A stretch of DNA of 64,000 nt, taken from NCBI GenBank assembly GCA_024811115.1, contig JAKOGH010001194.1, positions 204,137 to 268,136 of the forward strand, read 5' to 3'. The DNA is from Terana coerulea (taxonomy: Eukaryota > Basidiomycota > Agaricomycetes > Polyporales > Phanerochaetaceae). Of this stretch, positions 23,892 to 36,081 are shown piece after piece (position 1 is the first letter of the stretch; every line of letters begins with the position of its first letter). Below the pieces are notes generated by a model that did not search any database, was not told the origin of the DNA, and saw only the letters and a program-made list of their open reading frames with translations. The translations under genes were made by a program, and so were the position numbers.

Positions 23892-24519
23892 GTCGGCTTG
23901 CTTTCGAGTTGTTGTGGTATGAACCAGGGAGTGTGATGGGTTGAGTTAAGGATGGAATTGCGAAGCCTTGGATGTCGTGGCGAGGTGATATAACAGCGGG
24001 TCCGCGTGCCGTTGTGAGTGTAGAGGACGAAGCTCGTCGGCCTCTACGTACGGATTCGGCAACGCCACGTGCGACGTTCTTGACGGGACTCCCGGCGCCT
24101 TCCCCTCGCCGTCCCCTCGTCCTGCGAACCTCCACGCTCTTTGACAATCTCGTTCTTCTCCCTGCCGAGCAACCGCTTTCTGGTCGAACCTCGACGTGAT
24201 CTGGAATGTGGCCTCCTTTAGCGAGCACCGCTTTAAGCTAGGTGCAGGAACTGCCGCTTCCTTGAAAACACCAGAACGTGCACTGCTGCGAGTATCTTGA
24301 CGCCTTTCCTCGTTCCCCACGACTAGGCCACGCTACATCGTGTCGTGTGTCATATACGCGAAGGCTATCATCTTCCCCTTGCAGTTTTTCTCGGTTTCCC
24401 CCAGAGTCAATCCCCACCTAGCTCCGTCGGCTATTGACGTGACACGTCGAACGGCGGAAGAGCCAAAGTCTTAAAGACAGCTGGTCGACTTGCAGAAGTC
24501 CTTCAGACGACGTGCCTCT
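23892..24519. other. Divergent promoter region
   Basis: Shared upstream region of the Min8-like gene (-) and sulfite oxidase copy 2 (+). Open frames on both strands here show no motif, and I do not call them. Confidence 0.45.
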
Positions 24520-25772
24520 ATGGATTACTCTCGAGAAGTGCCCCATTCTGAGTTCCTCTTAGTTAGAGGCCTTCAGCCATTCAACGCCGAGCCCAAAGCG
24601 TCGGCCTTGGTTCAATTCCCTCTGACACCAGATGACTTGGTGTACTGTCGCAACCATGGTCCCGTCGAAGATATCAACCCTGATGGATATAGCTTGTCCA
24701 TAGCCGGCACTCCCACTGGTACCGCTTCGTATACCCTAAATGACTTGCAAACGAAGTTTACCAAGCACGTGGTGGTCGCGGCACTCCAGGTACGTTTACC
24801 ACCTCGCAAGGCTTCAGTATCATTCTGACGATATCAGTGTGCGGGAAACCGCAGGAAGGAGATGAACGAAGTGAAGAAGGTCAACGGCATTTTATGGGAC
24901 GACGGCGTCATTTGCAACGCCAAATGGGGCGGTGTTAAACTTCGGGATGTACTTTTGCACGCCAAGGTGAACTTGGAGGGCGCTGAACACGTACACTTCG
25001 GATCACATATAACGCCATGCGAGGACGACGAATATTATGGGGCGTCCATACCCCTTGCAAAGGCGATGGACGAGCAAGGAGACGTCCTCTTGTCATGGGA
25101 GGTCAGTCGTCGAATTTTGCCCTTAGCTGTTACAATCCCTGACTGCCCTCACAGATGAACGATGAGTACATGTCTCCCGGATCGCGGAGCGCCGCTCCGT
25201 CTCGTGATCCCAGGGTATTGCGGTGCACGTTGGGTCAAATGGCTTGACGCGATCCAGGTCTCCTCAGAAGAGTCGCCTAATTACTACCAAGCACGCGACT
25301 ATAAGATACTTCCTCCTGAGGTGTGATTTAGTCTATTCCGATATTTACTAATTGCTACTTCTCACTGTGCACCCGTTAGATTGAGTCCAAAGCGGCGGCG
25401 GCTTCAGTGTGGTCCAAATATCCGTCCATCGATTCCCTATCATTCAATTCCGTCGTCGCTTCCACGAATCTCAGAAAGCATTCATCCGGCAACACACTTG
25501 TCGTCAAGGGATATGCCACACAGCACAGTGATGCCAAAGTCACGGCTATTGAACTCTCCATTGACGACGGCAAGACGTGGCAGCCCGCCCGCATCACTTA
25601 CCAAGAGGGCCAATGGAGCTGGACGCTATGGGAAGCGGATCTCGCTGGAGTTCCCGAGCACGGCACCGTCTACAGTCGTGCCGTCGATGAGAATGGGAAC
25701 AAGCAGCAGAGGGACTGCAAGTGGAACCTGCGCGGCGTGGGGTTCAATCCGTGGGGTGCTCGCAAGTGGTAG
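24520..25772 (+). CDS. Sulfite oxidase-type molybdenum enzyme, copy 2
   Basis: Paralogue of the gene at 7732-9086 and of the same heme-free type. Exons 24520-24789, 24838-25101, 25155-25320 and 25380-25772 give about 363 residues. Motifs: [24 protein letters not shown] (Mo-ligand cysteine), [40 protein letters not shown], and the C-terminal domain with [28 protein letters not shown] and [12 protein letters not shown]. The start [12 protein letters not shown] was preferred to an in-frame ATG ten codons upstream because it matches the usual short N-terminus. Odd: CCC at 25176-25178, where two Cs are expected, pushes exon 3 out of frame between MS and [13 protein letters not shown]; one base less restores it. 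A C-terminal AKS-type peroxisomal signal is not visible; the protein ends GARKW. Confidence 0.88.
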
Positions 25773-26460
25773 TGGTTCCTCGTACGTCCGGACTGCCTCG
25801 AATGCATTCATTTCCCCCACAACTTTCGCTTTCGCGCCGTGCGGTGCATGTCTTTTACGAAGTCGCGCGGAGGTCGGGCGAGTGCACGGCTATGGGCTCC
25901 AATGACTCCTGGCCGTTGGGCGGATCGGCTTTGCAGCGCCGCTCGCTGACCGCTGACACACCGTACGCGCGTGTTGCGGATTGATACCCTTGACCTCGTG
26001 TATGCGCAGGGACATTTCGAAGACGTCGGCCGAGGGCTGCCGCTGCGTCGTAAACAACATTTCGGCGGCATCACGGAGGCCGTTGGCGTCGGTCGCGCAG
26101 AGGTGAGCGTCCTAAAAGGCGTCTCGTTGCGCAATAATAATATTGTTTCCTGTTCAATTTTTTGGAATTAGATCCAGCCTTGGGGAAGATGTGTCTATGA
26201 CTATCATGAAACCTGGCACCGAGCAGACGGTCTTTGAGGTAAGTCCCGCGCTACGATTCGCATCGGTAGGGGGTCGCTAAGGTCTGATCTTTAGTAGTCA
26301 TGCTTATCAGATAAGATGTCACAAGTGGTCTGATTTGATCGGCTACCATCTAATCAAGGGCGTTCTATCTGACAGGAGTTGGACGGCGGCTCCGGGGTTA
26401 AGCCATATAAAATGAACGAGCAAGCGTCAGGAGGAATAACGAACTTTACAGAACTTCGAG
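25773..26460. other. Intergenic region
   Basis: 3' flank of sulfite oxidase copy 2 and promoter of the oxidoreductase gene. No further gene is seen. Confidence 0.5.
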
Positions 26461-28268
26461 ATGAGTACCAAGTCATCTGCCACCAAGACCGTCGCTATTC
26501 TCGGTGCCTCTTATGGTGGTAAGTCGGCGCATGTTTGGGAACTTCCACGCTGAAGCTCTCTGCTTGAAGGCCATAAAGCTGCACAGGTGCTCGCTCGTGG
26601 TTTGCCGAAAGACTGGAGGGTTGTAATTGTTGATCGCAACAGGTCAGTCCGTATCCTGCAGCCTTCAACTAATATCCAGCCACTGATATACCGTTCAACA
26701 CGGCAGCCATATGAACCGTAGGCCTATGCAGCTAGAAACGTTCTACATCTACTGAACATGGACCGTCATAGATCTCTACGTGTTTCCCCGGTACACCGTC
26801 GTATCTGGACATGAACACAAGGGCTGTGAGCATTGCGACGCCTACTACAAACGTTCAATCGCTTACGTACGCCACCAGTCATCCCACACGACCGTGTTTT
26901 CTGGCAGACGAGGCCCGGCGCTCCAGCTTTCAAGCCCGATGGAGTGGACCGCCATCTATTTCTGCAGGCGAGCGTAACGGCGCTCGACAGTCGCTCCGTG
27001 ACGCTGTCCAAAGCCGTCCCCAGCGCCGGAGTCACGGAACCCAAGCTTGACTTCGACTATCTGATATATGCTTTGGGCAGCCATGCGCCAGAACCTATTG
27101 ACCTCTGGGGCGGCCAGAATTTGGCTACAGATAACTACGATGGGACGAAGTCCAAGGGTATCCAGTGGATGAAGGACGCTCAACAGCGCATTCGTGCCGC
27201 TCCCAGCGTTCTTGTCGTCGGAGGCGGTGCGCTCGGCATTCGTGAGCGCATTCTACGCATATTCCGAGATTTAACGCTTGATGCGGTCTTGAAATAGAGT
27301 ACGCCACCGACATCGCTTCCGCGTATCCGGACAAACCAGTCACTCTCTTACATTCACGAGATCAACTACTGCCAAAGTTCAGCAAAGTGATGCACGACCA
27401 AAGTACGCTTCTATTTGATTGGTTCTCGAACTATGCTTATGTGCCTTGCTATCACCAGTTGTAGCTGCCATGTCGCATTTAGGCGTTCGAGTCATCCTCG
27501 GCGAGCGGCTGGACTTGTCGTCGGTGCCACCGTCGGCGCTGAATACCACACAGGAGCACGTAGCACGGACGCAGTCCGGCCGCGAGATCCACGCAAGCCT
27601 GGTAGTGAGTGGTATGAGTGTCTGCCACGTCGCATATATTTTCAATGATGAATGCTGTCTAGCTATTGTGTACTGGTCAGAGGCCCAACACCGAGCTACT
27701 GTGCGAACTGGATCCGGATGTTATCGTCTCCTAGTGGTCCGAACGCAGGGCATGCTCGCGTGGCTCGCACTCTGCAGCTCGCGGGAGTCGTCCGAGAAGA
27801 CCAGGGATAGCTCTGCCGCAGCGTACCCGCACATCTTCGCAATTGGCGACGCGGCAGATGCCTTTGGTGCTATCAAAGCTGGTCACAGCGCAGCTCACCA
27901 GGTATGCTTGAATGCTGGGGTGTATGATGTTATTAATAGGTCTTTTCTAGGCCGAAGTTGCCGCCAACAACATCCTCAAGCTAATTCAACAGCAGACCGC
28001 CCCTGGCCAGGCTGGCCGAGCCGAGGCTCTGGAGGAATTCGTCCCTGGACCACCTGGTATCAAAATCTCTGTCGGATTGGTACGTGCAGATTTCCTCTGG
28101 CAGGATGACCATTGCATCATGATCTGACACATACACAGGACCGAGCGATATTCCAACGCGGAGGCAATGTGGGGCACCAAGACGGATCAACCTGCAGATT
28201 GGGAGGCCGCATATATGTGGCGCGTGTTTGGTTACCCTGAAATTCAGGAGATGGAGATGTACGCGTAG
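26461..28268 (+). CDS. AIF/FSP1-like FAD-NAD(P)H oxidoreductase, multiply interrupted
   Basis: Pyridine nucleotide-disulphide oxidoreductase of the AMID/FSP1/AIF type, which transfers electrons from NAD(P)H through FAD to quinone-like acceptors. Exon 1 (26461-26518) starts MSTKSSATKTVAILGASYGG with the FAD-binding GxGxxG-like loop. Tiny exon 3 (26707-26717) encodes HMN before HLYVFPRYTVVSGHEHK. Later pieces are DYLIYALGSHAPEP, the NAD loop VLVVGGGALGI, YATDIASAYPDKPVTLLH, LLCTGQRPNT, and YPHIFAIGDAADAFGAIKAG (second FAD motif). The C-terminal domain ends MWRVFGYPEIQEMEMY. Odd: at least five frame breaks are needed, near 26821-26823, 26853-26855, about 27731, 27804-27806 and 28171-28174. This is far more than in its neighbours, so it is a good pseudogene candidate. 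The stop at 28268 is read in the restored frame. Confidence 0.75.
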
Positions 28269-29653
28269 AGTATGATCTATGTTGCTGGTCATGCTGCCGC
28301 AATTTGTAGCGGTGAGCGCAGCCATTTACGCGGAAAATGTCAACTGACTATTCACGCAGATTGCAAATGTGCAACTATAATTTTGCAATAGAATTCTCAG
28401 GTGCCTTACTTTCATGAACATTTTGTGGCGGACCGTCTAGAACCAAAGACATTAATATTCTCATGTCGATCCCTAATGACCGCCATAAATCCCGGTGCGC
28501 TGGCGACGACTCTTTGGTGGTCGAACGAGCCCGAAACCCTAACACGGAGCGTCACCAGCTGGCGCTCACATGGCAGAACCGCCCACATGCCGAGTTCCAA
28601 CTTTTTTACAGTTGGTTGATCAACCATTGATTTCAAAGTCCATGCAGCAAAGGGGCGCCGTGACCATCTTCTGCTCACTTGCCATACGCACACCCGTCAC
28701 GCCGCTAGCAACGGGTTGTACTCCGGAGTCGAGTGCTTTAGGCGCGTAGGGAAGCCTGGGCTTGGTTGCTATCTCATGATAGCTCCTTGTGACTTGCAGC
28801 AGGGGCCTGCCGAAGCGTTTGTGGCCTTATCAAAAGACTCAACGTTTCCATGTGGTTGAGTGGTTCTCGGATTCTTGCCAGAGTATTCTCCGTCGTTTAC
28901 CCTTTGGTGAGTCTCTGTTCTTATTCTGTCCCCAAGCTGATTAGATGCTGTGCATAGATACTGGTCCTATCGTTTGTTATGGCCACGCATGCTGCCTCTC
29001 TTGCAACAAGACATTCCATACGGATGCTCAAGCACGTAGAGCAAGGGGAAGCTCGAAAGGAACTCTTTTAGACCATCCTGACACCGCACATGATGCGTGA
29101 ACTGTATGTTCATCAAGCTTTCATCTTGCACTGACTTCTCCGCCTTACGGTCGTATGCCATCTTTAGCTCGCGTCCACACTGCTACCCAGCGTTTGGATC
29201 TCGAGAGCACAGGGTAGTCTTATGCGCCGCCTTCCATGCCGGCCACCCCCGGTGCGTGTTTCGCTGGTCAGAGTACGCCTCTCCGCACGAGCTCACCACG
29301 CGACCGTCAGGCTGCTCTGCTACCGGCAACAATACACGCGGTGCGCACTTCAAATTGGCCAAGGACACAGCAGATGTTGGCAAAATCGGCTTGAAACGTC
29401 AGGGACGCTCACCTCAGTTGACCAAACGTTGGCCTCGGACGTCGGTGCCGGGGCTGGGCACGGAACGCCTATTGGTCTAATGGCTCATTGTGCTGCGTGT
29501 TCAACAGATAGTGCGGCGTCCCCAGAGAAGCATCCCTCGAAGCATGCCGTACGACCATACGCTCAGGCGTCTTGCAAATGAGGATAAAAGGGTGTGGACT
29601 AGGGACATCGAATCCTTGGCTCGCTCCCTGCCTCCCCTGGTTGCCCTGACACA
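28269..29653. other. Intergenic region
   Basis: About 1.4 kb without a gene I can support. The right end is the chitinase promoter and leader; a GATAAAAG stretch at 29583 may replace a TATA box. Confidence 0.45.
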
Positions 29654-31658
29654 ATGGTCGCTCCTCGCCTCCGCTCTGTCTTCGGCTTGGCCACTGCGCT
29701 CCTGTCTGTTGCGTCTCGTCAGGCTCTTGCCTTTGACATCACGCGGAATGACAACGTACGTGGCATGCCCCTATCCCTACACAATGGTTCAATTAACGTC
29801 CCTGCTTAGGTTGTCGCGTGCGTATGCGTATAGCCACTGTAACTCGCCGTTCACTCATTCCAGATGATAGTTATTGGGGCCAGAACTCCTACGGTGCGAC
29901 GCACAGCGATACCGCAAACTGGCAGCAGCCCATCGACTTCTACTGCCAAGTAAGCATCTCACAGGATTTCATCTTTTCCGTCGTTGACCAGCATTCATCC
30001 ACCACCAGGACAACTCTATCGATGTCTTCCCCATTGCCTTCCTGAACGTGTAAGATAAGCCGAGATATGCTTTATTAAGTTGTAGTGGCTGATGATCTGC
30101 GATCAGGTTCTTCGGAGCGGGCGGGGTACCTTCTATCGATTTGGCCAACGTAAGCTCCCCTTCTCCCGCCGTACGCATGCACATACTCATCCATTATCTT
30201 AGACCTGCAGCGTCGCCAACAACGCTGTGTTCCCCGGAACGCAGCTCCCCGAGTGCTCTTTCTTGGCGTCGGCCATCCAGACTTGTCAATCCAAGGGCAA
30301 GATTGTCACTATCAGTCTCGGTGGTGCCACCGGTGCAGCCGGCTTTACTTCCGATGCCCAGGCGTCCCAGTTTGCTACCACTATCTGGAACCTCTTCTTG
30401 GGCGGTTCCAGCTCGACGAGACCTTTCGGTAGCGCCGTCCTTGACGGGTACGTCTCTCGGCCAATTTATATTATTATTACCGACGATCCTGCTGCAGTAT
30501 CGACCTGGACATCGAAGGTGGATCGACGCAATACTTCACCACCTTCGTGAACTCGCTTCGTTCGCTCATGAACGCCGGCAGCAAGAAGTACTACATCACG
30601 GGCGCTCCTCAGTGCCCCTTCCCAGACGCTTATCTCGGCAGGTATGTTACCGATGCTTCTTGGTTAACCATAAGCCAGAGCTCTGACCGCAGACGCCAGC
30701 GTTATCAACTCGGTCGGTTTTGATGCCGTCTACGTCCAGTTCTACAACAACTACTGTGGCATCAACAACTTCAACAACGTCAACGACTGGAACTTCGCCA
30801 CATGGTAAGTACGCCCAGTCCATTTGAACGGGCTGTCCATAACGACGACTACAGGGACAACTGGGCTAAGACAACCTCCCCCAACAAGAACGTTAAAGTC
30901 TACATCGGCGCACCTGCATCGTCGACGGCAGCTGGCAGCGGCTATGTTGATGCGAACACTCTGAAGTCGATTCTTCAGCAAACCAAGGCGCAATATTCGT
31001 CCTTCGGTGGTGTGATGTTCTGGGATGCCAGCCAGGCTTACGGTGAGTGTTGCATCCCAGCTTGGTTCGACCACCACACTAAAAGCGGGAAAATATAGCC
31101 AACGGCCGTTTCGACGCCGCTGCCAAGGCTGCACTGACCGGCGGCGCCAGCGCACCGACCACCTCCATCACCACGCCGCCGCCGTCACCAACAACGTCAA
31201 AGACTACGTCCACGACGCACACTACCACCAGCGCCACCCCACCACCGACGACTGGCGGTAGCTGCGCTGGCGTTAACGCCTGGGTCAACAACGTTGCAGT
31301 GAGTATCGTCGTGAATACTTTATCATTACAGCGCAGCTAACCTGGTTCACAGTACAATGGCGGCGACAAAGCCGTGTACGCTGGGCATCTCTGGACAGCC
31401 AAGTGGTGGAGTTACGGCGACGCGCCCGGAGGTGCGTTCACGTTGCCTCGCGTCGTACCATTGGCAGCTGAACATGATGTCTGCGTAGGTGCTGCCGCTG
31501 ACTGGCAAGACGACGGCGCTTGCACGGCTTCGAACTTGAAGGTCGGCCAATACGTGACGAAGACGTACGCGAGCAAGTCAGCGCCGCTCAAGGTTCCAGT
31601 CGAGACCCCTGCAGGCAGCGGTCCCAACGCCAAGAACTCCCGCTTCTACAACTTCTAG
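29654..31658 (+). CDS. Secreted GH18 chitinase (class III type) with CBM5/12
   Basis: Endochitinase acting on the fungal wall or external chitin. Twelve exons: 29654-29757, 29810-29817, 29871-29949, 30009-30049, 30107-30149, 30203-30447, 30498-30641, 30700-30804, 30855-31042, 31099-31298, 31353-31431 and 31489-31658. All are in phase and intact. The second exon is only eight bases. A signal peptide ([18 protein letters not shown]) precedes the TIM barrel: [27 protein letters not shown], and the catalytic motif [10 protein letters not shown] (DxxDxE, last acid is the proton donor). [32 protein letters not shown] and [12 protein letters not shown] follow. A Thr/Pro-rich linker leads to a chitin-binding CBM5/12 module ([39 protein letters not shown]). 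Two hydrophobin genes follow immediately downstream. Confidence 0.96.
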
Positions 31659-32246
31659 AGAAGTGTCGTGTATTTATCGGGTTGGGCAGCTGCTGAGCAG
31701 CCACCCACCTCTTGAGCATTACTGTGTATATACAGATAAACATGTCTTGTACATCAATCCATTGTATCATTATTTCCTCGGGGATGTGCGATGGCGCTGT
31801 ACAAATCTGAGTGATTATGTCCCTATCTAGTCATTCTCACGAAGATCAACATGTTCTTATTGAGACGTAACCAACTCGTCATCTGAGGTCTTTAGCATAA
31901 ATATTTCATTATGACATAATATCATGACTTATGCACAGCTGACATAGTAGTAATAGTATGAGTTGTATATTTAATATTAATTTTGTCCCTGACAAAAGAA
32001 AGCCACGGAGTGATCAATTACATCAGATCATTCAGTGAGCTGAAGAGTTTTTACAGTGAGCATTTCGGGCACAAGTGCCAGCTTAATCTCGCCGACGGCA
32101 GTCAGGCACGGAACAGAACAATCACACTGCACACGAGGTAGCCAGTCAACTGAACATGTATATGATTTCGAGAGCACCAACACCAAAAAACTGACGCCTA
32201 TCCGCCGCCGCAACTCTCCCGGCATCTACCACACTGTAGCTTGCAC
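31659..32246. other. Intergenic region between convergent genes
   Basis: AT-rich 3' flanks of the chitinase (+) and hydrophobin 2 (-), especially 31890-32010. No gene seen. Confidence 0.55.
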
Positions 32247-32695
32247 CTACAAGGTGACGGGGACGCATCCGATGGAGACAGCGCTTCCCTACATGAAATA
32301 AAACGTGAGCGAAACGTGCGAAACGGGCTATTACGGCTACATACGAAGCTGTTGTTCTCGCAGCAGACGGGATGAGCGGAGCAGCTAGAGCCGCTGCCGA
32401 CACCGATGACGCTGATGGGCGAGCAGGTCAAACCGAGCAGGACGCTGGGGTCCTGAACTACAGCGCCAACGAGGCCGAGAGCGACGGCGCCAGCTTTAGA
32501 GCCCGCCTATTCAAGTATAGGTGAGTATTAGGCAGGGAACAATCAAGAAAGTCGACGAACGGTCTGAGTGGACTGGCAGCACCGGAGGGAACCAGTGTTG
32601 CAGGAGCTGGCGGGCTCGTTGCGAGCGTTCATGGGCGTGGCGACCGCAAGAACGGGGAGGGCAAGAGCGGCAAAGACAGCGAGCTTGGAGAACAT
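32247..32695 (-). CDS. Class I hydrophobin 2
   Basis: Secreted hydrophobin. Exons 32695-32561, 32506-32347 and 32288-32247 give one intact frame. Signal peptide [21 protein letters not shown]. The eight cysteines are in order: [24 protein letters not shown]. The core [17 protein letters not shown] and the end [13 protein letters not shown] make it a close paralogue of hydrophobins 3, 4 and 5, with the same intron positions. It faces the chitinase gene tail to tail. The first intron uses the less usual donor GTTCGT. Confidence 0.94.
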
Positions 32696-34397
32696 CGTGC
32701 AAGAGTAGAGAGTGCTTGAGAAGCTGTGAGTGAAAGGGCTGGTTGGTTGAGAGAGGGTGATGTTCCTCAGGCCTTTTATACGCCTCTTGGGCGCCGCTGG
32801 CTTCCCGCCTATGACGACGGAGCCCATCTCAGAAAAGGAATGGACCGACATGCTGCCTTCGCAACGCTTGACATCAGCCTTGAACCAGGGGAGTCTTGGA
32901 GCACTTGTCAGTTGTCAAGCGCTCGGGACGTCGCTTAGCGGTTATGTGCAGGAGACCGCTGTGCAGGTGAGTTCGAGTGTGACCACGAGGCACTTGTACT
33001 TCGCCTCGGCGTTCATTTAAGACAGCTGTTCGCGACAGGATGAGCGCCTCGGCTGCCCTGGCTCAGGGCACTGGGCGTGACGGAGGGCATTGAACGTCAT
33101 AGAATGGGATTCTATCCCATGCTAATCGTTAGTACGACAGCCACAGCGAAGGCACCTTCACAATCTGACATTTACGAGTGATATTATGCCCCCATCCCTG
33201 ACCTCGGTAAGTTGGATATTTGACGATCACGCCTCGTAGGTGCAACATGGGCAAAATATTGACGGGAGTGCGTCATCGTTCACGGTGCCGACGTCAAACT
33301 TTTGTTGGGTGCCCTTCTGTGTCCACGGGTAGAACTAGGAGAACGCTGTATGACGCAGGTGGCGGCACTACGCGTTGTTCGATGGACACGACGTGGCGGA
33401 GGATTTAGAATTCGGCGGGGTCTCCAGTCTTCATGGCTGCGCAGGGAAGACGCCAGAATACGAGACGACCTAGTACGGAGATTTTTCCGTTTTTCGTACA
33501 AATGCGCTTTGAGTAAGATGGTACCCTAATAGCCGCGGACGACTGACCGCAGCTGCGGGCTCATTCGCCTACAGACACCGCCCTGTCTCAGAAATACCAC
33601 TACAAGGGAGAGAATCAGGACGCACCAGTCGCTGGGGCTCCTGCTCCTGTGCGAATGTGGAATGGAGACAATGCGCAGCACCAGCTTTCTCAACACTTCA
33701 GTCGCAGGTCACATCCGGCCAGCGGGGCTAATATGCATGTGGGAATGCCAAAGCTGAGAGCAGAACATAGATTAGCCTAGAAGAGCTTTCCTATGCATGC
33801 GTTCCTCCAGGCCGGCCAATCTCTTGCGCACGACGACCAAGCTTTGATGGCACACTGAGCAGCAAGTGTCGGCTGCCGCTGTGACTCACGCATTCAAGTG
33901 TAAGATCCGTTATAGTGTTGTTCATCATATGGTAACGGTGCGCTGAAGGTCGCAGGCGTTGGTGCTTCCGCTGTTGAACAAGGTGGGCACGGGAGTGAAG
34001 TCGTTAGTGACTGTAACAGCCAGTGATCATGATGGTTGTGTGACGGGACGCTCGGGATTCGCCGGTATCGCGTGGTCGCCACAAAGGCCAGCGCCCAAGA
34101 GCTTTTATGTTGTTAAAGCGGCTCCAGCTCGGCCTCGGCGCACGTCTAGGTCTCTTGTGCTACATATTTATCGCAAGAAATAATTGTGGGCTAAAAGAGC
34201 CAAGAACGCACTTACAATTACCACCACCATTGAAAAGGATGATAGCCTAGACCGGCTTCAGTACTCAGAGCGAGGCTTCATTCAAGTTCAATCGCATAAA
34301 AGGTTACGGCAAGAGCACATATGCAGTACATCATCAGCTAAGAAAGCGCCTTCCATCAAGCAATACATTCATCTCCTTGTTGACATCTTTTTGGCGA
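32696..34397. other. Intergenic region between hydrophobins 2 and 3
   Basis: Promoter of hydrophobin 2 (TATA near 32774) and about 1.5 kb with no supported gene. Confidence 0.5.
32774..32780 (-). promoter_or_regulatory. TATA box of hydrophobin 2
   Basis: TATAAAA on the minus strand, about 80 bases before the start codon at 32695. Confidence 0.7.
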
Positions 34398-34851
34398 TTA
34401 CAAGGTGACGGGGACGCAGCCAATGGAGATAAGACCACCCTGGCGACACAGCGACGTCAAAATACAGATCTCTGGATGGCATTGATTTACTTACGTAACT
34501 GTTGTTCTCACAGCAGACAGGGTTGGCGGAGCAAGAATTGCCGGTGCCGACGCCAATGACAGTAATCGGAGAGCAGGTGAGCCCAACCTGTGCAGTAATG
34601 TCTTGCAGAACGATGCCAAGCAACCCGAGGAGGAAGCTAGCTTGCTTCGAACTTGCCTGTACCGCAGGAGCATGAGTAACGCAAAGACCTCGCGAGGAAG
34701 ACTACTCACCGACTGAACGGAGTTGCAGCACTGGAGGTCTCCGGTGTTGCACTGGGACGCAGGGATGGAGTCCCGAGCGACGTTCATCGGCGTGGCGACC
34801 GCAAGAACGGGGAGGGCAAGGGCGACAAAGGCAGCGAGCTTGGGGCAACAT
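34398..34851 (-). CDS. Class I hydrophobin 3, frame broken after the start
   Basis: Close paralogue of hydrophobins 2, 4 and 5. Exons 34851-34710, 34656-34495 and 34439-34398. The cysteine order is complete: [24 protein letters not shown], with core [17 protein letters not shown] and end [13 protein letters not shown]. Odd: the run of four Gs at 34842-34845 (CCCC on the coding strand) puts the ATG out of frame with the signal peptide [18 protein letters not shown]. With one base less, the start would read like its paralogues. As written, translation from the ATG gives an unrelated peptide, so the copy is either dead or carries a sequencing error. Confidence 0.87.
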
Positions 34852-35344
34852 GGTTTGAGAGTTGAATGCGCCGGAAGCTGCGGGTTGAGGGAGCTGTTTG
34901 GGCTTGAGTTAGTTCGCCATTTCTCCAGGCTCTTTATACAATCTGCCCCAGGATAGCTTACCTCTTATGGTTGAGTATTAAGAGCCGAAAAATCTATACA
35001 ACAGAGCGTTTGAGCGTGTGATAGCACCACTGCCCTCGGGTGCCTTGACGTCTCCCATCCAAGAAATGCGGTAATGATATTGCTTCTCAGTCAATGTCAA
35101 CGCCGCAATGTGGAGCCGTGGAAACACGTAGAATGGACGGCGCATAGACTGAACTGTGCTGCAGGGCCGCCTGCAGGCATGAGTGCTTGAACATGACATG
35201 TTACCGACGCCATTGTAGGACATAGAATGCTCCCAACTGCACACATAGAGTGAAAGTGGGTATAGTTCAGCCTTGGCAGTGATCACATGATACCATGAAG
35301 GCTCACGGGTGTATGATGCACCGTGCGTCGCAGGCGTCTGTCAG
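34852..35344. other. Intergenic region
   Basis: Promoter of hydrophobin 3, with its TATA box at 34933-34938; nothing else recognised. Confidence 0.5.
34933..34938 (-). promoter_or_regulatory. TATA box of hydrophobin 3
   Basis: TATAAA on the minus strand, about 85 bases before the ATG at 34851. The promoter looks intact although the coding frame is broken. Confidence 0.65.
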
Positions 35345-36081
35345 TCACCCCGTCGGTGCCGCCAGCTTCTTCTTGAAGAACCGGAACTCCCCGAGACCAC
35401 GTTCATTAAGCTTTAGGGTGGATTTCACGACACTTTGACTGGCGCAAGCCGTACATGGGCAACCGACGTAGGTCATACGATCCTGAACGATAGGCCCTAT
35501 TGGAAGCCGATCAGAAGAGTTATACAGGTGAGAAGAGAACTCACGAAACGAAAAGGAATTGCCCGTGTTCTTGCGGAACGCTGCGTCACCTGTGCGATAC
35601 AGTGATTCGCTTTGAGTACGAGATTTGAGGCGAGACTTGAGGGCGGCGTAGGCGACTAACCATCTGCAGACCATATCAAATCAGGATAAAACTTGTCTTA
35701 TCTTTCACACACCTTTTACAAGTATTGACTTTCAAACTATTCACCGTGCTACCTGTATCTTTGGACGTTAGTACTCTGTACGTCACACTCACGCTTCGGG
35801 TCCTTTTCCTTCAATGGCTAGAACGAGCTGACCTCCAGCCAAGAGACCGATGAAGCCGCACAATCTTGTGTGAAAGCAACTGCGGAGAGAATGGTCTCCC
35901 GCGCTGTCGTCTGTACAGCAATCACGGCTGTCATTGCTGTGGAATGGCTGTCACGCAACTAGCCCAACACGTTTGCCTTCATCATTTGCTGGATTAGGCA
36001 CGTGCTCCAGAGACTACAGTTATTGAGATCAGAACGTCATCGACCAGCGGCAGTGAGGCGGACTTACCTCCGGTCTGCCAT
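35345..36081 (-). CDS. Unrecognised cysteine-containing protein
   Basis: I do not recognise a family. A tentative model starts with the short exon 36081-36068 (MADRS). It joins an exon near 35935-35795 that reads SCFHTRLCGFIGLLAGGQL and LVLAIEGKGPEA, then WLVAYAALKSRLKSRTQSES, and a final exon with RPIVQDRMTYVGCPCTACAS, SVVKSTLKLNERGLGEF and FKKKLAAPTG. The parts join in frame across GT-AG introns without an internal stop, which argues for a real gene. A cluster GCPCTAC could bind metal. The C-terminus is basic. Start and first intron are the weakest parts. Confidence 0.45.
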
